A stretch of DNA of 64,000 bases from Sophora flavescens (GCA_030762895.1 CM061067.1:169072518-169136517); one strand, 5' to 3'; shown: positions 1 through 12,067, numbered from the stretch's first letter. Made by a program: numbers and translations. The notes: generated from the letters alone by a model not told the origin.

Positions 1-2320
1 CTACAAAACTCCATTCCTGTAGGCATCACACCTTAACTAACATCAGGTTGACTATTTAAGACAAAATCTTGGTAGGACTTGTACCCTTACATTAGAATCA
101 GAAGATACACAACAGAATAAAATTTCAAACCTAAGAACGGAATATATTTTCAAAATGGGTATCCATCACTTTGACTTTTAATTCTTTATCGAGTCGTCAA
201 AATTGAGTTCCTGAATATCCAGTGGAACTAGCCACTGAAATACTACTTGCTCTTTCCCCCGTCAGTGCTATGCTCCCATGCCTTATGGTATAATGGGCAT
301 TGAATAGGTTGAGTGCAGGAGGTAAAAATCAAGGAATGAAAATCACATGGCACAGCTTGCTATAACAAAAATATGAGGTGGAAAATAAATCTAATTTACT
401 CTGGGATATTACACTGAATGAGAATAATTCCAACCTGTTTTTTTATTTTATTTTTCACCTACTCATTTTCTATCTACACAACCAGAAAGACTTTAAGTGT
501 GAAAAGGAGAAATTAGAAGACATACAGTAGCCAAGTATTGAGTATCAAACATTAGAGTTAAAAAACCAGTATAGCAGAGGAATGATGATTAAATTCCATC
601 CAGCACCAAACAAAACCAGGTTTTCAGGAAATATCACAACATAAGGCCATGCAATCGGGAATGCAGAGTAAATGAAGTTTTCAGATTAAAAGAAAGGTAA
701 AAATTTGCTTCCTGTTCAACACAATGTATCATCAGTTAATCACAACGGACGCAAACATGACCATGAAAAAACCGATGCAATCCATGATAAAGCATAGGGG
801 CTTTGATGTGATAAGCACTGAAAGGCCTTATCAAATAATTATGTATTATAACGCATGATGGTACTGAGTACTGACAGACAAATGCTGTCAGCGAAGGTAC
901 AACCGTAATTTTAATTAAAATTCTGGCTCCGTCTAATCTAATATTAGAGAGAACAGAAATAGGATAGTGCAAGTTCTAAATTCTTCAGTGAAGTGCTAAG
1001 TGGATCAATTTTTTACAAAGCCAGGCAATTTGATGGGAGTATATGGATTTATGAAAACCAACGTGCTTGATTTTCTCATCCATGGATACACACAGCACCT
1101 CAGGCTGATAAAACTACAATAAATGGTATTAATTTGTGTCCATCACAATCGCATAACTTCCTGGACAATTCTGTGATCACGATCATCTCATTCATTGAAT
1201 TGAACCACAATGTTTTACTTTCTGTTTTTTCCTAATCTATCAAGTGGTTAGGATATTGTGCTAGCTATATATGTTCTATTAACACATACTATCTTGCAAT
1301 TTGTTGCAAAATTGATTTCATCGATAACAGAAGTATTTCATTATTGCTATAAAAGTCATATATCATACATTCACTAATAATTATCAGCTTTAGAAGAAAG
1401 CCAGTTGCACACGCCACCGCAATTCCAAGAATCATGCATCCATGGTTTCTAATTTGTTGTGAGGCAATGGGATAATTTCCAGAATTCGCGACAAACCACA
1501 TATGCACTTCGGGATGCAACGGGCTTTAAAATCTACATATCTATTGTCCCTCTATTATTTCCATTTTCACTTCGCCAATATTCAAGATGTATCTCAATCC
1601 ATTTATATGCTTTAGGAAACCTTACATCTGTTCATACAACTCCCTTAACCTTTTTGATCCTGTAGGAGAGCCAAAATCAAAGGAACAACAATTACGATAA
1701 TGTGTATCACTGCATCCAAAACAGATGCCGCTTGCAACAAATTTTTCGTTGCATGCAGCCTGTCTTCATCCCTAGGAAAGCCATATATCTTGATCGTCTT
1801 GAGGTGTGACCTATAACACATAGGCAATTAGGCATTGGATCCAAAATATAGTTGTTTGCACAATCTTTATGCAGAGAGACACCTCCCTGCATTGATTTTC
1901 CCATACAAGGAGTACGCCCTACACTTCAGACAACCAAATCCTATAGACTAACGACATATCCATCACATACTTGCACAACAGTACAAGTCTATATATTCAG
2001 TTTTAATAATGTCATTAAAAAGTACCAGTACAACTTAAAACTGATTATAACAATGAATTCAGCGGCACAATTTTATGAAGATGGAATGCAAAAGTATCCA
2101 ATTGCTACTTAATCACAACAAGTCCAACCAAAATGGACCCCCTGAATATAATCGAAAGGCAGGAATTCATTCAATTATATAAAATAGAACTGTGTAATCC
2201 TTAAAATGATAAGTTGTTACATAAGGCATCCTTCCTAAGGTTTAGAATGGAATGCAGAGCTAGCTTTATGACCGAAAACTATGAACTCAAACTGGAATAT
2301 GGAAGAAAGCATGGCAAACC
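1..2320. other. Intergenic, no recognisable gene
   Basis: I see only short open frames of under 90 codons on either strand, none with a domain I recognise. The part next to 2320 probably holds the 3' UTR of the OST3/6 gene, which reads leftwards. A minus-strand stretch around 1645-1900 has a hydrophobic run but no splice-consistent gene model could be built from it. No long repeat or transposon end was seen. Confidence 0.5.
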
Positions 2321-3343
2321 TCAATTCCAACTAGAAGGCCAAAATCCATGAATCCCATAACCAGTCTTCCAATTATCCAAGAACACAACCTGTTTGACAG
2401 CCAAGAAAGAAACCAACAGTGCAAAAATCATAACCACCCTCTGCACCATCACATTGCTCAACTTCACGAGACCCTGAGTCATAAACGCCAACAACAAACC
2501 CACCACAGTGTACAAGAACCCCACAGTGAAACCCTCTGCACCAAGCTGCATTCCAGAACCCTGATAGAAAAACACGAGCTTCGAAGGATCATTGCGATCC
2601 ACCAGAAACATTGGCATCTTCCTTATGATGTTGTGCATGGAACCAGAGACACTGAAGAAGTATACGAAGACAGAACCCGCCAACCAGACTTTGGGGTCGT
2701 GGAGCAGGGTCTGACCCGCGAGAAGCTTCTTCACGAAAAAGGGTATCCAGATCAGGATGACGAGCGCGATGAGGATCATCTGGTTCCTGGAGATAACAGG
2801 GGGTCGATGGATGGGTCCCACAGAGATCCTGGTTTTGGATTCGATGAACTCGGCCATGGACTCGGCGAGCCTGGAGAAATCGCCTTGGTCCATGGGCTCG
2901 GAATCCTTGAAACCCTGGGTGGGGCCCACGAGGCGAATGTGGGGGAGGGCGTTGACGCCGAATTGGGAGAAGGTGAATTGGGATTCTTTGAATTCGATGT
3001 GGCAGAAGAAGAGTTTACCGTTGTCAGGGTTGTTGGTGACGAAGGAGGTGGAGACGAGGGAGAATTCGTTGCGGAGGTCGAGGAGGCGGAGCTCGGACTT
3101 GTCGTGGAGCTGGACGGCGTCGAAGAAGAGGATGAGGGAGTAGGGGCGTGGGGTGTTGACGGAGGTGAGGAAGCGAGAGAGGGATTGGTCGTTGAGGTGG
3201 ATCACGCCGGATTTTGATGTGGATTGTAAGGAGAGGAGTTCGGTGACCAGATCGTCGTTGGATTCGGAGGTGGCCGTGAGGGAAGAAGAGACGGCGATCA
3301 AGAGGAGGAGAAATGGGAGCTTCGAAAAGAGAGGCATGGCCAT
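2321..3343 (-). CDS. OST3/6: Oligosaccharyltransferase subunit OST3/OST6 family protein
   Basis: The 340-residue intronless frame encodes the thioredoxin-fold/four-helix membrane subunit of the ER oligosaccharyltransferase, which assists N-glycosylation of nascent proteins. A signal peptide (about residues 1-25, core FLLLLIAVSSSLTAT) leads into a lumenal domain (about 30-180) with the family stretch FGVNALPHIRL. Four hydrophobic segments follow, near ILIALVILIWIPFF, VWLAGSVFVYFF, FTVGFLYTVVGLLLAF and VVMIFALLVSFLAV. The length fits plant homologues, about 345 residues. Two start codons lie close together (MAMP) and I used the first. In place of the CxxC redox pair of yeast and mammalian members, the equivalent position reads LFFDAVQLHDK. 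I see only one lumenal cysteine, in KLFFCHIEF. As I recall, plant members share this loss, so it may act structurally rather than as an oxidoreductase. The family assignment is firm; loss of redox function is inference. Confidence 0.95.
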   Translation of the reverse strand: MAMPLFSKLPFLLLLIAVSSSLTATSESNDDLVTELLSLQSTSKSGVIHLNDQSLSRFLTSVNTPRPYSLILFFDAVQLHDKSELRLLDLRNEFSLVSTSFVTNNPDNGKLFFCHIEFKESQFTFSQFGVNALPHIRLVGPTQGFKDSEPMDQGDFSRLAESMAEFIESKTRISVGPIHRPPVISRNQMILIALVILIWIPFFVKKLLAGQTLLHDPKVWLAGSVFVYFFSVSGSMHNIIRKMPMFLVDRNDPSKLVFFYQGSGMQLGAEGFTVGFLYTVVGLLLAFMTQGLVKLSNVMVQRVVMIFALLVSFLAVKQVVFLDNWKTGYGIHGFWPSSWN

Positions 3344-4810
3344 GGCTTCGATTCAATTGTTGTTTGATTCTCTGAGGAAGGAAGGAAGAAGGTGAGAGTT
3401 GGACGAGACTTTGACAAATGAATCCACACACTCTACTCCCTACCCTAGCTAGCCAGAGACACTGTCGCTGTGTGGTGTATTCACCAATCCCCGTTTCCCA
3501 TTTTTCCAACTCATACACACGGGTCACGGATAATTTTCGAGATTTAATTTCCAAAGTCAATGTAATTTTTTTACACCGTTCGAAAAAGTTGGGAAAAAAA
3601 AAAAAAAGATTAGATTGGTAATCTGTTTTTAAATAAGTGATTATTGTGATAATCGGTTATAATTAGAATCTGTTTTTGTTTGGATATATTTGTTAGAAAA
3701 TGGATTTTAAGATAATTTATTTCATTTGGGTGTTACAAAAATAACCACTTTTACATAGTAAATTATGAAAAAGTATATCAAAAATTTTGTTTATAAAATT
3801 TGTTATTGTTTTAACATTATATTTTTTTTATATCTTGTTTTAAAAAAAACAAAAATGAATAAAATAACATAAGAATCCAACTACCAACTCACATTAGTTT
3901 GCACAAATAAACAAAAATGAATAAAATAATAATAAAACAAAAATAAATTAAAAAAAAATACTAAACTCTATCGTCGAAGAAGCAACAAGGTCAACAGGGG
4001 AGGGGGTCGAAGAAATAATGAAGGACTTTGGTCCTTTACCTGCACAACGTGACGGAGAGGTGGAGCAGTGGTGGTCGGAATGTGCACGGGAGGAGTTCAC
4101 GACTGAGGCAGCGGCGGATTGTGATCCGTGTTCGATTTGGATCGGAAGCATGCAGGCGGATTGTGGTGGAGGTCCGATGGTGGCCAAACGACGACCACGG
4201 CGGAGAGGGGTGACCGAACGATGACCACGGCGGAGCGGGGTGGCTGAACGATGACGAAGTTTGGCAGCAATCACAAACAAGGGCAAGCAGCGTGCCTTCG
4301 ATGTGTTTGGTGAGGAAGGATCGTTGGGGGGCAGATGAGGTTATTAAGGGGAAAACGGTCAATAAGCGTAAACAATTTAATCAAACCGTTGGAGGTAGGA
4401 GCTTATTCCAAAACAGCTTAAATTGATGAAAAACAGCTTTTTTGTGATATAATCTTTTTACCCAAACAAAATGATTATTTGACAAGATAACTTAATGGTG
4501 TAAAAACAGTTGATTGGGACAGAAATAATATTTCTCAAACATGCTCCTAATCACATAAATTATTTTTGACATATTTATTATAAGAGTTAAAGATTTTTTT
4601 TTTGGTAAACTAATAATAAAATTTAATTATAAGATATTGTTATTATAAACTTTTTTACATTGCTAATTAGCCATATATTGTCATATCTTTATTATTAAAA
4701 TGAAGGAGGTGATTGGGGCTTATTTGTAAAATCACTTGGAATTTCTTTTGTCTTTTTTCATATAAAGGGTATTGTTGTAAAATCACTTGGAGTTTCTTTT
4801 GTACATCAGG
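3344..4810. other. OST3/6 5' flank and AT-rich intergenic DNA
   Basis: The first 80 bases, with purine-rich GGAAGGAAGAAGG, are probably the OST3/6 leader and promoter-proximal region. 3560-3960 is very AT-rich. A GC-rich island at about 3960-4350 has overlapping frames on both strands but no domain I recognise, and holds a roughly 26-bp direct duplication (GACCACGGCGGAG twice) near 4193-4250. Just before the transposon at 4811, a short motif (AAAATCACTTGGA) is repeated in tandem. Confidence 0.45.
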
Positions 4811-5524
4811 TGTAACACCCCGATTTTTCTGCTTTCTAAGATCGGTATAAATATAAATAAACGTTTATATTTTTATCTGGAAGTTAGAAAATGATTTTGG
4901 GAAAACCAAAGTCATATTCATATTATACTTATTTTTATAAGTATATGTTGAAATTTCGGGTTCAAAACACAGACGGAAATCGGTCTGCGTTTTTACTGAC
5001 AGTATAATTCTATACCGGCAGAAAATCCTAATTTGACTCGAAACTGAAATTTGTAGTTTTTTGTATTTTTTACGTGAGGAATTCTACTTTCCAAATTTCT
5101 GATCAGAAATGAAATATTATGTTTAGCGGACAAATTTTTGGCAAAAGTTCAAACATGAAACACTTGGTGTTTTCAGTGACAGTAAGATTTTAATGATTAG
5201 AAAACCTAGTTTTGACTCATGAACGAAATGGTTTATGTTTAAAACATATTTCCAACGAGTTTGGTTATTTTGAAAATTTTCAATCGAAAAACAGACAAAC
5301 CCTAATCGGGTAATCAACGGAGCGAGAGCGGACGTGCGAAGACAAAATCCGACATTCAATGGATGACGACAAGTGATGACTCACAAGGGTGAGTCATACA
5401 GGTGACTCACAAGTGTAATGATGGCTTTTAAGGGGAATTTACCATAATGTCCTTAAGGTTGTTTTTTATCACCAAAATGCTATTTTGTAAGATTACAATT
5501 TTGTCCCTAAAAATTTATGCTTGG

Positions 5525-7198
5525 TGTTAAGTCTCTAAAATGTCTGATGTGCATTTTCCTAAGTTTTGATAAGAACTAAACATTGGTTAATGATTTAATT
5601 AACCTTCGTATTGGTTGCTAACCTGTCAATCTAGTGTGCAGATTAAAACTGCAAGAATCATCTATCAACACAAGTGATAGAAGCTCACGTCCAATACAAG
5701 TAATTAAAGCGTACGTCCAACAAAAGTGATAGAAGCTCACGTCCAACACAAGTGATAAAAGCGCATGTCCAACACTGAAGTCATTAAAACGCACGTCCAA
5801 CTTAAGTGATAAAAGTGGGAGTCCAATAAAGTGACAGAAGCGGGCGTCCAATAAAGTGATACAAGCACTTGTCCAATAAAGTAAGAGAAACACTCGTCCA
5901 ATAAAGTAACAGAAGCGCTCGTCCAATAAAGTAACAGAAGCGCTCGTCCACTAAAGTAACAGAAGTGCTCGTCCACTGAAGTGATAGAAGTGCTCGTCCA
6001 CTAAGGTAACAAAAGCCGTCGTCCACACAAGTCTTTGAACTTGCTAAGCCCTTAATGAGTAGCACCGTCCAATGTCATGGCATATGGAGCTCGTCTACTA
6101 GGCCGCCCGAATGTAAAATCTTAAATGGCTAGATGGACGTGGTTATTTTCAAGATGGACATGCTTATCTTATGAACGCAAATTCTATAAGAATTATCAGT
6201 ATCTTATTTCAAGAACTAGAATCAAGAAAAGTCAGAAGTTACTCTCTCAAGCAACCTTGGTTATCAGAACCAAAGACCAGTTAAAGAATGCTTCCAACAT
6301 GCTTTATTCCCTAGTACCTCTGGTCCTTACACGAAAAGGGAATTGTACTCAGCAAAGTACACAAGGCTTTCTGCACAACTCTGATATGGCTATATCACGA
6401 TGCCTAAAGCCATGATCATTCATGTTATACAACCAACGTTCCTATTGCATTAACGACTGCCCAGAACGACTCTATTATATTTAATGAAGTTCTGCTCGAA
6501 GTCAACATCTGAGGGAATGTCTCTAACGGATTCTAAATGCTTGAAGACTATAAAATACAGAAGTCATTGAAGATGAAGAAAACACAGTATATACATAGAG
6601 AATACACACAGCATTAAAGAGCCATTACCCTGCACATTAGTATCTTCATTCTTTCATTCTGTATTCTTCAATCATTTGAAGTTATTTCGCAAACTTTCCT
6701 AAGCTTTATATTTAAACCACTCTGAGTGTTAGCGAAAGTTCTGTTTATTTGAAGTTGCATTTATTACAAACCAAATCTCTCAAACAAACCTGAGTGAGCC
6801 TGAAGAGGCTAGGTGTGCGAAGAATACGTGTCTTGAGCCTGAAGAGGCTAGGTGTGCAAACAATACTTGAGTCTGTAACCTGATCAATTATAGTGGATAA
6901 ATCTTGGTGCTGCCAAGGACTGGACGTAGCTATTTGCTTTGAAGAGCGAGCCATGATAAATAACTGTGTCAATCTCTCTTTCCTTAAACTCTTTAGTTGC
7001 TTTAGTTTTCTTATACGTTTATCAAGTGGTGTGTTTGCCAAAGTCTCTGTTAAAATTTCATTAGACGAGCCACCCGTCTGTCCTGCATCTTTCCACTCGT
7101 CTGAACTAAGCTTCTGTTTGCAAAAAGATTTCAACTTTGTTTAAATTCTGATAAACACAATTCAACCCCCCTTCTCGTGTTTATAGTTGTCTATTTCA
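5525..7198 (+). repeat. Copia I 5' LTR with internal minisatellite
   Basis: It begins TGTTAAGTCTCTAAAATG, the same as the 3' LTR of copia II at 43465, and ends CTATTTCA one or two bases before the primer-binding site. At about 1.67 kb it is long for a copia LTR. Positions 5640-6040 hold a roughly 24-bp tandem repeat built on CTCGTCCAATAAAGTAACAG. A TATAAAATA box at 6549-6557 is the likely LTR promoter. Downstream, the hairpin-like motif AGCCTGAAGAGGCT occurs twice (about 6787-6850), probably in the transcribed leader. Confidence 0.9.
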
Positions 7199-7200
7199 GT

Positions 7201-7212
7201 TGGTATCAGAGC
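7201..7212 (+). other. Copia I primer-binding site (initiator Met tRNA)
   Basis: TGGTATCAGAGC lies immediately after the LTR and is complementary to the 3' end of plant initiator methionine tRNA, the usual primer for copia elements. The same site follows the 5' LTR of copia II. Confidence 0.92.
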
Positions 7213-7270
7213 TCAGCCTCTGGGTTGAGCATCTAACAGTATAGAGGTAAAAAGTCCTGAAGAATAGACA

Positions 7271-8098
7271 TGACTGCTAGAGCTAGGTCAAGTGGAAGTC
7301 ACCAGACTGAAGGAGCTTTCCTAACCAGACCTCCCTACTTCAATGGAGAAAACTACAACTATTGGAATGATAGATTTCAATGGTTCATTCTATCTACAAC
7401 TCTGATCTTTGGGATGTCATTACAGATGGTTCATTCATTCCCAAGAATGATGATAACACTGACAAACCAAAAGCTCGGTGGCCTACTGCATAAAAGACAA
7501 AATGGGAGTTGAACCACAAAGCTAGATATAACATCATCTGTGCTCTCAGTCCTGAGAAGTTTGAGAAGGTATGTGCTTGCGACTCTACCAAAGAAATATG
7601 TGACACTTTAGCTGTCACACATGAAGGAACAACCAAAGTCAAAGAGTCAAAGATTGTCATACTTGTCAGAAAGTATGAACTGTTTGTCATGGAGGAAGGA
7701 GAATCTGTTGCTCAAATGATAGGAAGATTTCAAATTATAGTCAACAGTTTAAAATCTCTTAGTAAAATCTATACCAATGCTGAGAAGGTTGGAAAGATTC
7801 TGAGAAGTCTACCTAAACAGTAGAGACCTTTGGTCACTGCTATCTCTCAAGCCAAGGATCTCACTACCTTGACTATGGATGAACTTCTTGGAGCACTCAA
7901 TGTTCATGAGCAAGAACTTAGTGATGAAGTTGCACCAAAGAAGGGCAAGTCAATTGCTCTGAAACCTGACCAAAAGTCAGCAAAAGTTTCCAAGGCTCTA
8001 AAGGCAGACGAGTCATCCAATGATGCTGACCTATCTGAACACGAGGATTCTGAGAGTGATGAAGAATTGTCTCTCCTGACCAGGAAGATAAAGCTTCT
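7271..8098 (+). pseudogene. gag: Copia I gag, N-terminal part (broken)
   Basis: Gag starts at the ATG at 7271. The retrotransposon Gag core is recognisable, with RPPYFNGENYNYW near the N-terminus and AEKVGKILRSLPKQ towards the end of the core. Reading shifts around 7400-7510. An in-frame TAG at 7821-7823 replaces the TGG still present at 38891-38893 in copia II. The frame then continues to 8098, where the gypsy-type element begins. The C-terminal half of gag resumes at 13431. Confidence 0.88.
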
Positions 8099-9454
8099 TG
8101 ATAAGCCTCTGGCTCATCTAGTTTTATGACTAGTATGACCGTGGTTTTGTGCCAATTATATCTCGTTTTCACCCAAATTAGGCTCGATTGTTCTCAAGCA
8201 AGGTTTTGAGTCCCTTAAGTAGTTTTAGGGTTATTTAGCCAGTTTTTGAGTCAAATAAAGTACTTATGGCTATTTCATGTTTTCAGGTTGACTTAGAGTC
8301 CAAGGAATGAAGGAAACAATGGAAATTGCAATCTGGAAACACTCGCCACGCGAGCAGATACTCGCCCCGCGAGAGTGAGGACCAGCCTGTGCCAGAAAAG
8401 TCATGTTCTCTGCCTCGCCCCGCGAGCTATATCTCGCCTCGCGAGCCTGGAAGTCAGCAAGCATCACGGTCATCCCGTGATACCCATCACGGGCGTGAAG
8501 AGAAACCCCTGGAAGACAGAGACCATCACGGCCTAGCCGTGATGAAGATCACGGCCATGACAGATAAGCACCCAAAGTCAGAAGTAATCACGGCCTGGCC
8601 GTGATAGGCATCACGGCTGTGACAACCCAGATTTTGAAGACTCGCCTCACGAGAATTCCACTCGCCTCGCGAGAACACAAATTCAAACTGGCGCCATTTT
8701 AATATTCGCCTCGCGAGAGGCCACTCGCCTCGCGAGAATGCGCAATTTCTGAAAGTTATAAATAGCTGTTTAGGGCAGAACAGAAGGATCTTTTGCTAAT
8801 CCTTGTTTTCGAATTTCTCTGGTTGTTTTACGTTTTTGATGGAGAACTAATCTCCCTAGGTTGATCTGTTGTAGTCGGCTTCCACCAACACTTGAGGTCT
8901 TGTAATCCCCGATTTAATTTTCTTCTCTCTTTCAATGCTATTCGTTATTCTCTGTTTGCTTAATTCAGTTTGTACCGAATTAGTGTTGATTTATTTTCGA
9001 TGATTTTATGTTCCTAAACTCAATCGCGTTTGCTTAATTCGCGTGCGTTCAATTCGTGTTTGCTTAATTCACGAAGGGCTTCATCCGTTTGCTTAATTCG
9101 GAATTAGGAATATATGTCCCGTAGCGTCGGTTTCGCTTGTTAATCGATGCTACAATCGAAAAGGGATTAGAATCCGCTTAGGGCATGGAATTACATGAAC
9201 CGATGATAATGGGAAACGAAACAGCAGATTGATCGTCTTAGTCTTATTTGATAATCACGTAATTTGCTCTGTTTTTATGCTCTGTTTTCATTCTGTTTTC
9301 CAATCAATTTCAAACCAAACACGCCCCCAAGAAAACTGATTTTCTGCGATAATAGCACTACAAGAGTCCTTGTGATACGATACCCGAGTTGTCGCATTCT
9401 AAACTACATTTTTACTAACCGCTCATCTTTTGACGCGTGCGCGACAGCGCGTCA
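8099..9454 (+). repeat. 5' LTR of the non-autonomous gypsy-type element
   Basis: It runs from TGATAAGCCTCTGG to GACAGCGCGTCA. The first 650 bp hold a cluster of short CpG-rich palindromes: eight versions of CTCGCCTCGCGAG and several of ATCACGGCCTGGCCGTGAT. The extreme 3' end is itself an imperfect hairpin (GACGCG and CGCGTC arms, 9431-9453). TAAATAGC near 8759-8766 may serve as the TATA element. Downstream, about 8990-9110 repeats the phrase GTTTGCTTAATTC several times. Confidence 0.93.
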
Positions 9455-9456
9455 AA

Positions 9457-9475
9457 TTGGCGCCGTTGCCGGGGA
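9457..9475 (+). other. Primer-binding site, tRNA-Asp type
   Basis: TGGCGCCGTTGCCGGGGA follows the 5' LTR after a 2-3 base spacer. It is complementary to the 3' end of plant tRNA-Asp and is the classic primer site of Athila/Tat-type gypsy elements. Confidence 0.88.
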
Positions 9476-9549
9476 CTCTTGTTGTTATTAACAGTTATAA
9501 AAATAAAAAAAAAACTTTGCTGAATTAGTTTTGTCTGCTTTGTCTGGTT

Positions 9550-10698
9550 ATGAATCTTAGTACTGCCATGGAAAATTACATGCAAGGTTATATGCCTTAT
9601 GTTGATTATGAGCCACCACCATGCATATATTATCCTAACTTTGCTGAAGGCTATGAGTCTAGTAGTGGTTTTGGCATGATTGGAGTAAATGAAGTCCAAC
9701 CCAGCCTGGATGAGTTAGCTTCTCTGATGCAACAACATATGACAGAATTCCAAGCAAATCTTCAACGAATGACAGAACAAAGTCTTGAAAGCCATCGGAG
9801 AGGAGAAACTGAATCTCAGAAGTTGTCCATTCTAATTGATCAAATTGTCGCCAACTCTGCTGCATTGCTAACTCCACATCCCCTTGAAGAACATACAGAT
9901 TCACAAGTTATTCTTGACAATACCTCTGAGGATGATTTTGATAATACTTCTGTTGATGAACTGTGTGTTGAATCCCCTGATTCTAATGCATGTGCTGATT
10001 GTACTGACACTGCTTTGTGTATAGAATGTTATGCAGGTTTATTCTTTTCAGGAAACATAGAAAATGAGGATCAGGAGGACATCTGCTTCACCGTGCTTGA
10101 GGATGATGAAGAACCTTAAAAAGTAGATGATTCAATTAAAACAAATGCATGTGTTGAGAGTGATGGGGTGGATGAATTGAGTGCTGAATTTCCAGACATT
10201 CTAGCCTTTACTGATTCAGTTTATTGTGATATATGTATTGACTCTACTAACACTAACCTTTGTGTGGTGTGTGCTGAAATTTCTGCATGTATAGCAGGTG
10301 ATAAATTTGTTAGTGCAGTGAATGAAGAAAATGCAGAAGCTGAAGCAGCACCGGAGACACCAGTGTCCTATTTGCCACCTCCCCCAGAGGAGCCACCAGT
10401 GATGGAGTTTAAGCCTTTGGATTTTGCACCATGGCCAGTCCAAGAGGTTGAGCGCCACTTTTATTGGGGAGACTTTGTAGATAAAGAGGTCAACTGTGAC
10501 CCGAGAGGTAGTGAGAAGTCCGCCGCACTCGGCGAGGTCATCATGATTGTCAAGCGCTCACCTCCGTATCAAGGCTGCGAGTTAGGGAAGCATGGAACAA
10601 ACTTCAGACCTTTGGCTACCACGTGGGCCTTATGCTACAGACAGTGGGATCCTGGTGGAACCGCCTCAATGAGTTTTCTTAACCCTTTCTCCTTTTAA
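9550..10698 (+). CDS. Unknown acidic, Cys-rich ORF of the non-autonomous element, one in-frame stop
   Basis: Two frames of 189 and 176 codons lie in the same phase, separated only by TAA at 10117-10119, so the ancestral product was about 382 residues. I recognise no Gag, protease or polymerase motif. The N-terminus is aromatic and Pro-rich (VDYEPPPCIYYPNF), followed by a Gln/Glu-rich, probably helical stretch (LMQQHMTEFQANLQRMTEQS). Two related acidic Cys modules follow: one with CADC then CIEC, one after the stop with CDIC then CVVC. A proline run (YLPPPPEEPPVMEF) and an aromatic segment (ERHFYWGDFV) come next. The paired CxxC spacing suggests metal binding, but this is inference. It could be a diverged Gag-like protein, a captured host fragment, or a dying frame. 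Confidence 0.55.
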
Positions 10699-12067
10699 AT
10701 TTTCTTTTCCTTGCTTTATTTCTGTTTTGTTTTCAATAAAGCTCCTGAATAATTTGAGAAGCTCAGGAGTTGTGTGTGAGTCTTGTGTCGGCAAGCTTGG
10801 TAGGTTTTGTTGATTTAGCACAGATTGATGGCATGATTTATGTTGATGATTCCCCCTAGGTTTTGAAATTGAAAATTAATCCCCATGTGAAAATTTTTTT
10901 TGAAAAAAACTGAACATTGAGATATTTTGTTGTGATGGCATGATTTATGATAAGTTTGGGGTGATAGGGTGCACACACTAGGGATAGAATCTCGGTCAAA
11001 CAATTTGCATGAATGTCCAGGTGAGGATTTGAGCCCCCATCATGTTTTTGATTGTGTGAATCACTTTCAAGTTGCACTTTCCCGAATTTGCTTGAATCTC
11101 TTCATGGTTTGCATGTCTATGTGTTTGCATCAAATGATTTAGGCAATTTTCTTTGAATTAACTACTTGGCCTAAATTGAACCAGTCCCTAATGCATGTTC
11201 CCTAGTTAGCCCCTTTGAGCCTAATTAGCCTATTGTTTCATGATGACCTTATGTTATGAGCCTGAATATGGAAAAACCATGTTAACCCGATCTTAGGATT
11301 AGGAGAGTATGGAAGCTTAGCAAGAGAATGGTTGCAAGAAACTAAGTTTGGGGTGGCTACAGGGATATGAAGTGTTGTTGGGGATTGAGAAAAAGAAAAA
11401 AATAAAGGTTGGAGCCAAAGGGCAAAAATAAATCTTTCAAAAAAAAAAATGCAAAATGTCAAGAAGGGTATTAGAAGAAAAGGGCTGTAGCCACCCAAGG
11501 CAAAAAGAAGAATAAGAATAGGAACTTGAGTAGGAAATTCAATGTGTAAACAGCTTCATGCTCTCTTAGTTCCTAGGGATTTCAGCCCAGTACCTTTGTA
11601 TATCCTTCCCTTAGCCAGGCCCCATTACAACCTTGAAAGACCTTTTGATGTTGCATGCATGTTTTCCGTGGGAACCATTTTGAGATGAAAATCAAATTCA
11701 TGGGAAGTGCTCTTAAAAGTGAAACTGAGTGAAATGTTGTTAGCCTAGACAAACTGAGAGATTGAGTGAACACTAAACCCCTTTGTGAGGAAGGCGATTG
11801 TTTGAATTTGGTGATCTCCCTCTTGTGTGTAACTTAGATCCCTGTTTAGATTAATGATTGTTTGAATGATGAAATTCTCAGATGTTCAGAATAAATGATT
11901 GTGGGGATTACATTGTTGAAAAGGGGGGAACATTGAAGGAAAATTGTTTTGATGAATTGCTTGAAATTTGTGCGGAATTGGTTGAAATCCTTCTAGCTTG
12001 CCAAGTCTTGAGTCGTTTTGAGTTTTAGTTTGCTTGGGGACAAGCAAAGTTCAAGTTTGGGGTATTT
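10699..12067 (+). other. Non-coding 3' internal region of the gypsy-type element
   Basis: No long frame is present. An AATAAA at about 10736 is followed by a small hairpin with CTCCTGA and TCAGGAG arms. The phrase AAGTTTGGGGT recurs (about 10953 and 11344), and its last copy, in the block ending at 12063, acts as the polypurine tract before the 3' LTR. The motif CTTGGGGACAAGC at about 12035 is, from memory, common near the 3' end of Athila/Tat-like elements. Confidence 0.6.

Noticed and set aside
1645..1904. Minus-strand hydrophobic frame
   Set aside because: No start-to-stop gene model or known family; probably 3' flank of OST3/6.
2348..3217. 289-codon plus-strand open frame
   Set aside because: It is antisense to the OST3/6 gene, with acidic low-complexity content created by the opposite strand.
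8326..8604. Open frames in the gypsy-type LTR (also 12277-12540)
   Set aside because: LTR sequence repeated at both ends of the element; frames arise from the CpG palindromes.
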